Origin: Enoplosus armatus
Taxonomy: Eukaryota; Chordata; Actinopteri; Centrarchiformes; Enoplosidae
Assembly (NCBI RefSeq): GCF_043641665.1
Contig: NC_092190.1
Span: forward strand, 19,333,548 to 19,397,547
DNA length: 64,000 nt
Reading direction: 5' to 3'
In this document: positions 13,252 to 23,656 of the stretch, in pieces
How the letters are laid out: each line of letters begins with the position of its first letter
Numbering within the stretch: the first letter of the stretch is position 1
Made by a program: the position numbers and the translations under genes
The notes under the pieces: generated by a model
The model's input: only the letters and a program-made list of their open reading frames with translations
Told to the model about the DNA's origin: nothing
Database searches by the model: none

Positions 13252-13326
13252 AAACCACCACTGTACCTGACACTGTGACCCCCACCCTGCCCCGAGAGGA
13301 ACAGACCACTGCTGCAATGAGACCCG
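13252..13326 (+). CDS. nrp2: Neuropilin-2 exon, b2-MAM linker
   Basis: The 75-base exon encodes a Thr/Pro-rich linker: ETTTVPDTVTPTLPREEQTT followed by AAMRP. The acceptor is a good polypyrimidine tract ending GACAG at 13251. The donor is G|GTAAAC at 13326/13327, directly followed by a (CA)n array. Both borders are phase 1, so the exon is symmetric and could be skipped without a frameshift. Mammalian NRP2 has a comparably Thr/Glu-rich, poorly conserved linker here. The Thr/Pro content suggests O-glycosylation of an extended stalk (inference). Identity rests on phase, position and composition rather than strong sequence similarity. Confidence 0.85.
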
Positions 13327-13328
13327 GT

Positions 13329-13362
<34 letters not shown>

Positions 13363-14262
13363 TTAGTTCAAGCAGTCTCACGCACAGTATCCCCATCTTT
13401 CTTGAAAGCACACACGTATTAGTTTTGTCTCTGTCTCTCGTCCACACACACTCCTGCTCTTAAGGTCAAACTCATGATGTCACTGCGCACCACAGGGCCT
13501 GTGGGCTTTGAAGTCTGTTAGATTCAAGAGTCCCACAGGAAGCTCTGTTTGAGTGAAAATAAGCTCTCACAGCCAGAGGATCGCGCCTCCTCATGCACAC
13601 ACACACACACATGCATAGTGGGAATATGATTTCACAGCTATAGGTCAGCGGCTGTCAGGAGAGTAGCCTTACTGGGGTAAATGTAAAGTGATGTAGGTCC
13701 TTGTTGATCCATTTGGATCCATTAAGTGACTTAAACTGAATACAGCATCAGGAGTACAAAGTGTATGTCGTAATGCTCCACTTTCTCTATTCTTTATTGT
13801 CATGTAATTTCTTATTTATGTGTTTTTTTTTCTCCTCTCAGGTCTCTCCTTTTGATTTGCATCTACACCCCCGTCACTGCGCTGCTTTCTTTCTGTCCAT
13901 TTTCTGTCTATGTTTGCTTTCTTTTATCCTCCCCACTGATTCTTCTGTCTAGCCCATTCTCTCGCCACATAATCTCTCTTTTACTCTAATATTTGTATTC
14001 AGCATGATTTATTGAGATGTCATATTACAAGAGCACTATTGCCAAAACATCTAAACACAATGGGAATCTCTCTCAAAGCACTATCAAAATAAAGGAGCCA
14101 GCCATTGGCATAAAGTCTCATAATAGGATGATAAGATAAGAAACTGAGGAAAAAAAAGTTAAAATTTGATATGGTGCTCTCTGAAAGGGGACTTGGTTAT
14201 TAGTTATGTTGCCGTTATACTATCAAACGTCTTTATTCACAATCTGTGTGTCTCTTTCACAG
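13327..14262 (+). other. nrp2: Intron between the linker exon and the first MAM exon
   Basis: This 936-base GT-AG intron has a (CA)n array in its first 35 bases (13330-13359), immediately beside the splice donor. The rest is pyrimidine-rich or AT-rich. An open frame at 13761-13952 is low-complexity Phe/Leu/Ser from pyrimidine-rich DNA, not coding. Confidence 0.85.
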
Positions 14263-14427
14263 CCACCACACCGTCCCTGTCGGCTGTATGCGACTTTGAG
14301 CAGAGCTTGTGCGGCTGGTCGGCTGATCCCCAGTCAGGCGTGAGCTGGTCCCTGCACACGGCCAGCAGCAGTTCAAACGGACACAGCACACACGGAACAA
14401 GGCAGGATTTGGCGCTGGGATCAGACA
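14263..14427 (+). CDS. nrp2: Neuropilin-2 exon, start of MAM domain
   Basis: The exon encodes 55 codons in phase 1-1. After a short linker (ATTPSLSAV) it opens the MAM domain with CDFEQSLCGW, the hallmark CxFExxxCxW start of MAM domains, with two of the four conserved cysteines. The rest (SADPQSGVSWSLHTASSSSN) is the variable first strand region. The acceptor is TTTCACAG and the donor is A|GTAAGA at 14427/14428. In neuropilins the MAM domain positions the ectodomain above the membrane and assists oligomerisation. The exon is symmetric, but skipping it would remove half the MAM cysteines. Confidence 0.93.
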
Positions 14428-15521
14428 GTAAGAACTGATTTGTTGGTAACCAATAACACACTACAATTACATTTTATAATGAGACCTTAAATACTTACAA
14501 GTATCCATTTATTCTAATCTGTATTCGGATACTTCACACAGACGCACTGCACAAACTTCCCAATCCACACTCTGTCTCTGTCACCAACAGTACTTTCAAT
14601 CTTTTAAAAGCTCCACGGGGTGAGGACCTGTAAGAACATTTCCGAGCAGGTCTTCTCCTCTAATTAAACACTCAAACTTTCTGAAAACTTTGTGTTCCCA
14701 TTAGAACCACAGTTCAATTCTCGTCTTTCTGGGTGTCTTCATTTCAAGATATTTCTCCTTTGTTCAAACGCAGAAAAAGAAAGCGCAGTCGTGTTGAGAT
14801 GTTTGACCTTCCTCAGCACAAAGACTTCTGTAGCTAATTAAGAGCAAAGTGGTTGTCCTGTGGTGGAATATTACAGATCCCAGTGCTGGGAGGAACCACT
14901 GACAGCAACTATGATGCAAGGATTTCACTCTGATCTGCTAACAGTGTGTACGACGACTTAATTGGAGTTTGAGCAGTTTCACTTTCCCTAACCTAGTTTG
15001 ATACTTTGTTGTCTCTTTTCTAAGTTTTTTCTTCTTTCTTTGCCTCTTCTTGGAGTTTTACTCCTTCCTCACATTTTCACTGTATCTCTGTATCACTCTT
15101 GCAGCATCTTTTGCTTGCTTCTTTCATATACTGTAATGACCTTACTTCAGCCTCCTTGTTTGCTCTTTCCCTGTCCTCTTTATTTGCCTCTAATGTCACT
15201 ACAAATGTCTCTCTGCTCTCAATCCTCATCATCCCACTCCTCCTTGCCTTTACTGTGCTTCCTTCACTCCATCCTTCCTCTATAAGTCTTTTTCGGTTCG
15301 AACTCACACTGCAGTATATCATTTCTGTATTTTCATGTCGCTTCCAGCCGTCTCACTCCATCACTGTGATCACCTCTTTCTCTCCTCACTGACCTCTCTC
15401 CCATTTCCCTCAGTGGTACTTGTCTTTTCCCACATCTGTCCGCCTTTAATAAGACAGCAGGAGGATAACCAAGACTGTTTTATCCATCACGCACACACAC
15501 ACATTCACTGCCTCACGTACT

Positions 15522-15563
<42 letters not shown>

Positions 15564-16148
15564 TTACTGTACTTCCACACCCATGAGGCACACACACACA
15601 TCGCCCAGAGCGGTCAGATAAGTCAGATGATGGCTTTGACAGAAGTGCTGCCGTAGCTCTCCAGCTCCCCCGGAGGCTCCACACACACACACACACACAC
15701 ACACACTTACACACACACTTACACATCTTACACAAACTGCTCAAGGTGGGACTGTCTGCGTATTAAACACTCAAGGTGTGTGGGTTTGTTTCCCACACAC
15801 ACACACAGACACACACACACACACACTCACACACACACATGACCTTGCCATCCACCAAGGTTTTCTCTGTATCTGTTGAAGCCATCCAGTTTATGGTTGA
15901 CTGAGCAGCTCCTTCATAAACAGACAGGGCCGTGACATAAGGCAAGGCTCTACATCACACTAGGATTCTGTGTGTGTGCCTGCAAACGTACGTAAGTGTA
16001 TGTGGCGTTATGAGTGTGTGTTCGTGCGCGTATGAGTGTGTGTAATTGATATAGCAGCGTCCCTGTCTCCGTGTTAGACAGCAACATGACATTAAGTCTT
16101 GTTCTACAGAAACATTAGCGCGGCGCCCTGTCTGGAAGCTGTCTCGAT

Positions 16149-16156
16149 ATGCAAAT
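16149..16156 (+). promoter_or_regulatory. Octamer motif ATGCAAAT in intron
   Basis: This is a perfect POU-domain octamer sequence inside the repeat-poor block 16060-16330. An 8-mer is expected by chance about once per 65 kb per strand, so on its own it is weak evidence. The surrounding sequence gives it slightly more weight. Confidence 0.25.
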
Positions 16157-16594
16157 CAAATCCCCAACCCTTGTCATTGAAAGCCCCTTTTAGGGTTTGA
16201 AAAGAGAAAATCCGACCTGAACAGAGCTCATAAGTTATTCTTTTGATCTCAGATAGGCCAAGACTCAAATTCTATACCCTGTGGAGATTTTTCATCGAAA
16301 GAAACCCTTCACATTGCTCGTTGTTGGAAGTGGTTTAGTTTTTGATAAGGAGAGGAAACGAGAATAAGGGAGAGTTAAAAAACTGACATCATAATATCAG
16401 TTTCTAACACCTGATGATATCACTTTGAGTTTGTTTTGATTTCCAAAAGGTGTCACGAAGACGCTGCTCCACCTTCAGCCGCTACCATCCCACTGGCTCA
16501 TAACAACGTGCATTTTTCTGTGAACCTGTAACAGTATAATGCAATATAATAATCCAAAAGTTCATATTTTATTATGTAAACTATATATAATTGT

Positions 16595-16740
16595 GCTTTC
16601 ACACGTAACTGATTCGAACCTGTTTGCCAGTGGTTCGGTTCCTTTAGGCTGGTGTGAACACTGTCACTCAAACTCCGGTGTGGACTAAACAACTCGGTCC
16701 GTTTCCATGTGAACTTGGACAATCAGGACTGTGTGATATT
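16595..16740. mobile_element. Possible MITE fragment (GCTGGTGTGAACACTG motif)
   Basis: The strings GTGCTTTCACACGTAACTGA, TTCGGTTCCTTTAGGCTGGT, GTGTGAACACTGTCACTCAA and GGTGTGGACTAAACAACTCG recall a short fish DNA-transposon derivative that I have seen repeatedly in teleost introns. Ends and target-site duplication could not be fixed. Confidence 0.4.
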
Positions 16741-17621
16741 AAGCAAGTCATTTTAGAAAGAACTGAAAAGCTTAACTTCTGTAAAACGCACTTGATTCAT
16801 GAGCTGATCACAGGAGCTGTCAAGGAAGAAATCTCTAGAGCAATCTGCATGTAATTATGCTTAATCATTTGGTAACCATGGAAATATGTATTTGCGTTAG
16901 TGCAGCTCAGTTCAATGAGACAGCTTCATTGAAACTACTAGATGCTATTTGCTGATTTGTGGTGATTAGGAATATTAGGAGTCAGTGTGACACATATTAA
17001 AAGTAATGGCTCAGTCATACTTTATTAAGTGCACTCATCTCAAGTGAAAACGTGAGTTGACATTGTACTGTAGTTCACCATGTACTACTTCTTCTTTGCC
17101 CATGCTCACCTTCACTGCTCAGCCCTGTGTGGAAGTGAAGATGAATACACATAAATACGACGCACATCTACGCGAATGCAAAACGACAAACTCATACTCA
17201 CACACAAGGCACTTGCAAGTACACACACACACACACGCAATGACTGACAGATGAACTCACACAGATATAAATATAAACGAACAAACACTCATGCAAACAG
17301 ACACCAACAGACACACTTCCCTCCCTCCCTCGGAGCCAATTCTACATCCCTGCCTATCTCTCCCATGGAGAGTTGTTAATTAATTCCCTCCCTTTGTACG
17401 TTTGCCAAGATCAAACGCGGAGAGACAGAAAAACACTGCAACTTTCTCTAACTGTACTTAATGAGCAACGGTAATTTAGGTCCTCTTTTTCATTGCCTCC
17501 AAGTGAAGAAACGGAGTTACCTCAACCCAAATCCATTATTCATTAAGTGTGATGTGCTGCAAAATCTGTCTGAATGATTTTTTTTTTCTGTCTTAGCTGA
17601 GGGAGGGAGAACAGATAGGTG

Positions 17622-17693
<72 letters not shown>
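17622..17693. repeat. (GATA)n tetranucleotide array, about 18 units
   Basis: This is a perfect GATA/TAGA array of about 72 bp in the MAM intron. It is highly likely to be polymorphic. Confidence 0.97.
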
Positions 17694-18646
17694 TGAGCTC
17701 ATGCGATGTCACACACAGTGTCTCTCTGTCGATAAAAAGACTATTTGCAGCTCCAGCGAAGCTTTTACTCTCCGGCCATAATAGACAAACTAGACAAACA
17801 GCCAAACACAGCAGCAAGCTAATGATAATGGTCCTGTTTGGGGTTGGCAAAACACTATAGCTCTGCCTCTCTCTCTCTCTCTCTCTCTCTTCATGTTTGC
17901 CCACTCTTTCACTGGCTCACCCCTTCCCTCCCTTTACTTCCTTCACTCTCTACCCATCAATTCTTTGAGCTGAGAGGAGACAAAGGCAGTGAATTAGATT
18001 TCGTTTAAAAGTTGATACAGTGTGTGTGTGTTGAGGAACCATTATGCACACACACACACGCAGATACACTACACGTGCACAAGCATTGTGACTGTGTTGG
18101 TATGATGGTTGTGCTGACTGAGTAGCGAAAACGAGGAGAGCAAAAGAACGAGGTGTCAGCATTCAGAATGATTAGGGCTGTTTTAGCAGGGTTGTGTGTG
18201 TGTGTGTGTGTGTATATTTGTATCCATAGCCATTAGCGGCCATGATGAAATGGCAGTCTCATTTGCGGTTAAGCCTCATACCACAGAATGATGGTGGTAA
18301 TGCCTTAAACTCTAAGCAACCACATCCCACTGCATTACTACATCACACTGTACGTTGGGCCTGTTTCACCAGCGAAGAGTGAATCTGCTCTCTGCAGCAG
18401 CGCTGTCACACACCGCAAATCCATTAAAATGGAATCCATTAAATCAGTAAAATGCAAAAACCAAAGAGAAAACCATACATGTGGCTTCATATTTACAACC
18501 CTACGCTAAATAGAGTGGCGATGTATCAGTTTAAAGGCCACTAATTTATCATTTGTTACAACTCATTAATCTGAAATACATCATTGATCTTACAATGATA
18601 CGATAATGTAGCATCTGCCACCTCTCCGTCTCTTCCTTTCCTCCAG

Positions 18647-18915
18647 ATTTTTCCGGGAACTACCTACACCTGGACGCAGGCGCCCACACCCAGCGCAAGC
18701 GAGCCCGGCTGCTGAGCCCCGAGGTGGGGCCGGAGCGAGGCCCGCTCTGCCTCGTCTTCTACTACCAGCTCCAGGGGGAGGCACAGGGGAGTCTGAGGGT
18801 CCTGCTGAGGGACAGCGACCAGGAGGAGACGCTGCTATGGGCTCTGAAAGGGGACCAGGGGTCTCACTGGAGGGAGGGCCGCACCATCCTGCCCCAAAGC
18901 CCCAAGGAGTATCAG
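18647..18915 (+). CDS. nrp2: Neuropilin-2 exon, core of MAM domain
   Basis: The exon encodes 89 full codons after completing a split Asn codon. It begins NFSGNYLHLDAGAHTQRKRA, which contains an N-F-S glycosylation sequon, and continues through ARLLSPEV, PLCLVFYYQLQG (third conserved MAM cysteine), LRVLLRD, LLWALKGDQGSHWREGRTIL and PKEYQ. The pattern ARLxSP, C-x-x-F-x-Y and GxHWxxGRxxL is diagnostic for MAM domains, and NRP2 is the closest family I know. The acceptor is CCTCCAG and the donor is CAG|GTGAGT. The exon is clearly GC-richer than its introns, typical of teleost coding sequence. It ends in phase 0. Confidence 0.96.
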
Positions 18916-19139
18916 GTGAGTGTTGTTTTTGAGCTATCGCTGATCTTTGCTGCACATAACCAGGGACAGAGATCTCCCGTCTGTAGCTAAAGCGATGCAA
19001 GGTGTGTGAATAAGGACGTCTTTAAACGCCAAAATGATAGATGAGCAATCCTATTGAAATATTACAGTTTAATGTCTATCGTTTGTTGCAACATAATAAA
19101 GAAGGAGCCTGTCGTAATATCTCTCTCCTTTTCATCTAG

Positions 19140-19236
19140 GTGGTGTTCGAGGGTTTTTTTGATCACCCGACCAGAGGCCACATCAGAATAGATAACATCC
19201 ACATGAGCAACAGCATCGAGCTGGAGCAGTGTACAC
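19140..19236 (+). CDS. nrp2: Neuropilin-2 exon, end of MAM domain
   Basis: The exon encodes VVFEGFFDHPTRGHIRIDNI and continues HMSNSIELEQCT plus one base. VVFEG, GxIxIDxI and the terminal EQC (fourth MAM cysteine) close the domain. The acceptor is ATCTAG at 19134-19139 after a short 224-base intron. The donor is C|GTAAGT at 19236/19237, in phase 1. A second sequon-like NSI is not a glycosylation site. Mammalian NRP2 has an equivalent IVFEG...LENC sequence here. Confidence 0.95.
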
Positions 19237-19340
19237 GTAAGTCCCAGGACCTGTCTGTGTCAGCGTAGGCTTTATTCAGTCACTCAACTGTCTCTCTGAC
19301 TCCTTCACTGTTTATGGTATGTTTTCACCAGAGACCGGTT

Positions 19341-19391
<51 letters not shown>
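19341..19391. repeat. (GA)n homopurine tract
   Basis: GA repeat with one early interruption, about 105 bases downstream of the exon donor at 19237. It is complementary to the CT tract at 19587-19653. Confidence 0.97.
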
Positions 19392-19395
<4 letters not shown>

Positions 19396-19585
19396 GGAAA
19401 AAAACTAATGTTTCTCGTTTACACACATAGACACACACACACGTAAAAAAAGGAAAAAATATATTAAAAAAAAAAAGAAAGTAGGCCACAAACGGCCTTT
19501 GGGCATGGATTCTAATCTATCTTTCATATCTCCCTCTCTCTCTTCAGTCTTTTCCTATACCGCCCCACCCCACCGTTTTATGACT

Positions 19586-19586
<1 letters not shown>

Positions 19587-19653
<67 letters not shown>
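19587..19653. repeat. (CT)n homopyrimidine tract
   Basis: This is a perfect CT array of about 33 units, inverted relative to the GA tract roughly 200 bases upstream. It can form triplex DNA and, in pre-mRNA, pair with the GA tract. Confidence 0.97.
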
Positions 19654-19657
<4 letters not shown>

Positions 19658-19783
19658 CCGGCCCTTTTTTTCCCCACTCAGTCTGAGCCGTCGCTGAGCC
19701 GTAGAGCACCTAAAAGAAATGTGTGTGCTCGTGCTCATGCATGATTACATGAGAGAGCAACATGTAGTTCAAATGCCTGTCTG

Positions 19784-19784
<1 letters not shown>

Positions 19785-19856
<72 letters not shown>
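19785..19856. repeat. Compound (CT)n-(CA)n microsatellite
   Basis: The CT run continues to about 19839 and passes directly into CA repeats ending near 19856. It is the third pyrimidine-rich block in 500 bases. Confidence 0.95.
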
Positions 19857-20016
19857 ATCTGGCCAGTGAGACTATTATTAACAACAATTGGCTTCAATTA
19901 TGGATGCTTTGTTATTACTGTAACAAAAAAAATGCAAACTTCCTTGAAATACACAAGCTAGACACTGGATTAAGTTTTAAATCCTTCACATATCCTTGTT
20001 TGACAAACATAATTTC

Positions 20017-20025
<9 letters not shown>

Positions 20026-20068
<43 letters not shown>
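20026..20068. repeat. (CA)n microsatellite
   Basis: Perfect CA array of about 21 units preceded by CCCACCCA. Confidence 0.95.
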
Positions 20069-20072
<4 letters not shown>

Positions 20073-22012
20073 GTTCTCTCTGTCATTTGAAATAATGGGA
20101 ACATTGTTATCATTTAATGTAGCAAAGCACCACTTCACTCAGCACAGCAGGACAGTGATGTTAGCCTGATGTGAGCACACACATTGGCCCACAGAAACAC
20201 ACACACATTAATGTATCATGACATTTAAAAACCACCGCACTTGTTTTACGTTAACGACCATGACACATGAAGACACACACACCCACACGCTCTTGTAAAC
20301 TGGCTTCCCACATTGCGAGCTGCTTCTCTTTCAACCCTGTTTAATTTCGCCTGGGGTTAATCTGGCTCATCTCTGTCCAACGTCTTTTTCATTTAAGTTC
20401 TTATCCAACACAGTAAAATCATGGTGATGTCTATAATTGGTATTTTGGTCACCTCATGGGCTGATGGTATGTTTTAATGAGTACATTTGTGCAGATTCGT
20501 CAAGAGGGAATTCTAACGATTTAACACATAAAGATCAGTTTACTAGTCATGGGGAGTCACACTGATGACTGAAAGATGTGGGCTGATGAAAGATGCTATC
20601 GAGTTGCATCATGGGGATTGTAGGTTTTTTAGCTGAAAAATCAGAGTGTCTTGGCCTCTGCTACACAGTTACATATCACACTGATCGTCCAATCGCAGGT
20701 CAGAACAAGACTCGTATTTGGCGGCTGGCGGAGAGGAGACATGTTTACTCTTACCTCTTTCAATGTGTGATTTTTTTGTAATTCATTATTCACCCGCTCC
20801 CTTATTCCGTATCTTTTATTTTCTTTCGTTCATCTTCTCTCAGCACACTGCTGCAACTTCTTTCCTTGTGCTGCCATAGTCTCTTGTTTTCCATCTGCTC
20901 CCCCCCCCTCACTTTCATAATAGATGTCATATCCTCCGGCAAATAATAAACAGCAGTAAATTTCAGTCGCTGTTCCCATGACCCTTTAACTTACCTCCAC
21001 CCTTCCTTCCCTTCCCTTCTCCTCACCCTTCACTCACTCTTTTCACCCCCATCTTTCATCCGTTCCCTCCTTTCTTCTTCTCGGCCCGGCATGTCTGCTG
21101 CCATTAACACCTTGCGTCTCACCTTAGGAAAAAAGAGTTAGAGCGCAACGACAGGAAGGAGAGACATAGAATGACAAAGCAAAAAGAAGAAATTGAGAGC
21201 AAGTCAGACATGACACACAAAGAGAGCGGGAGACAGGGGAGGCACACTTCCTCTCTTCCAACCCTGTCAGCCCACTCTTTTGTCTTCCTCTCTTTATTTT
21301 CTCTCCATTTTGTAAAAATGATCAGGAAGATTTATGGGCCTTTAGACTCCTACACCATCTCAGAACTCAACAAATCTCTATTGATTTTCTTAAAAGGGAG
21401 TAACAAGTGCAGAAAGTGCAGCGTCCTGCAATTTTGCGATTCAGCTTTATCAAAATGCATTTCTGTTAAAAATCACCAGAACTATAGTTGTACCATGTCG
21501 GTTTAATTATGAGAATATGCCACAGTACGCTGAGACTGAGAAAATCCCAAAGATGATATATTTGGTATTTCATATCGTAAAGGGCTACTTTAGAATGCAA
21601 AATATATTTAATCAAAATACGTTTAGACAAATATGTATTAATCATGCTTCATCCTCGTGGTTTAACTCATTCTTGATGGAAAGGCGCTGACACCGAGGCC
21701 TGTAGAGGCTAGTTGATGCTTACTATCTTCTCATATACTGTATAAAGAAGTAAGCACCGATTTTACATTGAACACACACTTCATTATATTAATCACAACA
21801 TTAAGAATAAAAAACTCTATCTTAAAGCAGTAGAAAACTTTAAATACAATTGATAATGAAATCCAAAGTTCTGTCCGGGTGCAGCTCCAGTGAAGTTATC
21901 TGAACTTTCATCACCAAAGGAGATTTTTATCCCTGTGGTCCTATCAGTGCTTATCATACATATCAGTTACTAACCATCATCAATAACACTTCTTCTTTTC
22001 TCTCTTTTCCAG

Positions 22013-22045
22013 AGCCTTTCCCTGCCTTAACTCCTGGCATAACCA
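22013..22045 (+). CDS. nrp2: Neuropilin-2 11-codon stem exon, last shared exon
   Basis: The 33-base micro-exon completes a split codon (C|AG, Gln) and encodes QPFPALTPGIT, ending one base into the next codon. The acceptor is a strong TCTCTTTTCCAG and the donor is A|GTAAGT at 22045/22046. It sits where mammalian NRP2 has its membrane-proximal stem just before the point where NRP2a and NRP2b isoforms diverge. Both alternative downstream acceptors (26681 and 32868) match its phase, giving Arg or Asn at the junction. It is symmetric, so it could also be skipped. Similarity to mammals is weak over 11 residues. Support comes from splice sites, phase and position. Confidence 0.82.
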
Positions 22046-23590
22046 GTAAGTTCTACTTCCTGTTCCATTTGTACTTCCTGTGCCAAATGTCTGTGCTTTC
22101 TGCTTGTTGCTAAGCTCAGCTCGCAGCACTGCACTGGCCCTGAGTGACCTTGTTAGTGCATAACATATGTTACATACAGATAAACAGACATAAACCACAC
22201 TTTTTCCAACTGAAACTTCAACCCTCATGCTGTTACATCATTTCCAGACAGATCTAACCAGGGTTTCTTACATTTTTAGTACTTTATAAGAGTACTTAGT
22301 AAGACTTTGTCAGTGTTTATACTTTATTGGTAGATTTTGATATGTGGACTTTATCCACATTCAAGCAAATGATGGTGACAACATTGCAACCTGATGGAAT
22401 GGATCCACTGCATTGTTCCAGCATGACTCCCTGCATGCTGGGCTGATACTCTTGGTTATGTAGTTTCGTATGTTCCTCGGTGAGAAAATGGCGCTTTCCA
22501 CTACGTAGACAAATAGAAACACAGGATTTTTCCTACAACAGCAACATTGGCAGACTGAAAAAGCAACAAGTGCAACTGCAACGGAGTAACATCGAGGTGT
22601 ATTTGCACATTCCACAGACTGACTAATGGTGTGCACCGTGTTGTGCGTGATCACTGGTTTACATGTATGCAACACAGTTGTTAAGTCACAGCGAATGCGT
22701 TTTTTTTTCTTGCTCATATTGTAAACAACTTATAACGTGACGTAGGAACAAAGGTTAAAGTCATGAGGTCGTGGTTGAACCGCTGGGACAAAGTGAAACA
22801 GTCTCCCTCTGGTCTTTTTATAGATGAAATTAAAAGAACTAAGCAGAACTTGCTTCTCCTGTCCTTAACGTTTACTCTATTGTAGAGAACAGCACACTCA
22901 CCCCGCATCCATCCCTCCATCCTGATTTGCTGTCACCATGTAAACTCTCTCTCTCTCTGCATTCAACACCATACAAGGAGCCTCTCTTCTTTACTTTTTC
23001 TTGTTCCCCTCTTCTGCCCTTTCCTACATTTTGCTCCTCCCTCCTCTCTGCTTCTTTACTTTCATCTCAACTATTCTTTTTCATTCCTTTCCTTGCCTTG
23101 TCGTTTTCTCCTCCCCTCTCCTCTCTGCTCCTTCTCCTCCATTTTTTTCACTCTATGTCTCTGCCCAGCAAGCTGCTGCTTCCACCTGAATGAAATGCAG
23201 AACTTCCACCATCCCACTTCCCTTTCCTCTTTTTCCTTTTTCTTTGTCTCTCCTTCATCCTCAAAAAGGCCAGTTTGAAACCCAGATAAAAAGGGATTCG
23301 ACAGATTATGCCACTGGCTCTCTTGTTTTCAAAGTCTGGGTTGGGGCCTAAAACACTGGCTGCAGGACTGCTGTTGTTTAGAGACCCACAAAATATGAAC
23401 AAAGGTGTCTGGGCCTCATTGACACTGAAGTCGGACTTCATATAAAAAATATACTGTATTTGACCACGTGCAAACCACTGGAGCACACATGTATAGTGCT
23501 GGACGTGTTTCTTGTTTTTAAATAAGAATAATTGCCAACCATTCAGTTGATTTGCATCCATATTACTGATGCTGTGTGCTTAATTTAGTC

Positions 23591-23656
<66 letters not shown>

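Larger units (their letters stand above)
14428..18646 (+). other. nrp2: Intron inside the MAM domain (4.2 kb)
   Basis: The intron contains CA arrays (15533-15560, 15680-15706, 15796-15838), a (GATA)n array (17622-17693), a GT array (18189-18213), a possible MITE fragment (16595-16740) and a repeat-poor block at 16060-16330 that looks like a candidate conserved element. No coding exon was recognised. Confidence 0.85.
19237..22012 (+). other. nrp2: Intron after MAM domain, with opposed (GA)n and (CT)n tracts
   Basis: This 2.8-kb GT-AG intron holds a (GA)n tract at 19341-19391, a (CT)n tract at 19587-19653, a second (CT)n-(CA)n at about 19785-19856 and a CA array at 20026-20068. The remainder (20100-22000) has pyrimidine-rich and AT-rich sequence with no recognised gene or element. 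Confidence 0.85.

Noticed and set aside
17622..17693. Regular repeats considered as a CRISPR-like array
   Set aside because: A simple GATA tetranucleotide array without spacers in a vertebrate genome. No CRISPR array or bacterial operon structure exists in the window.
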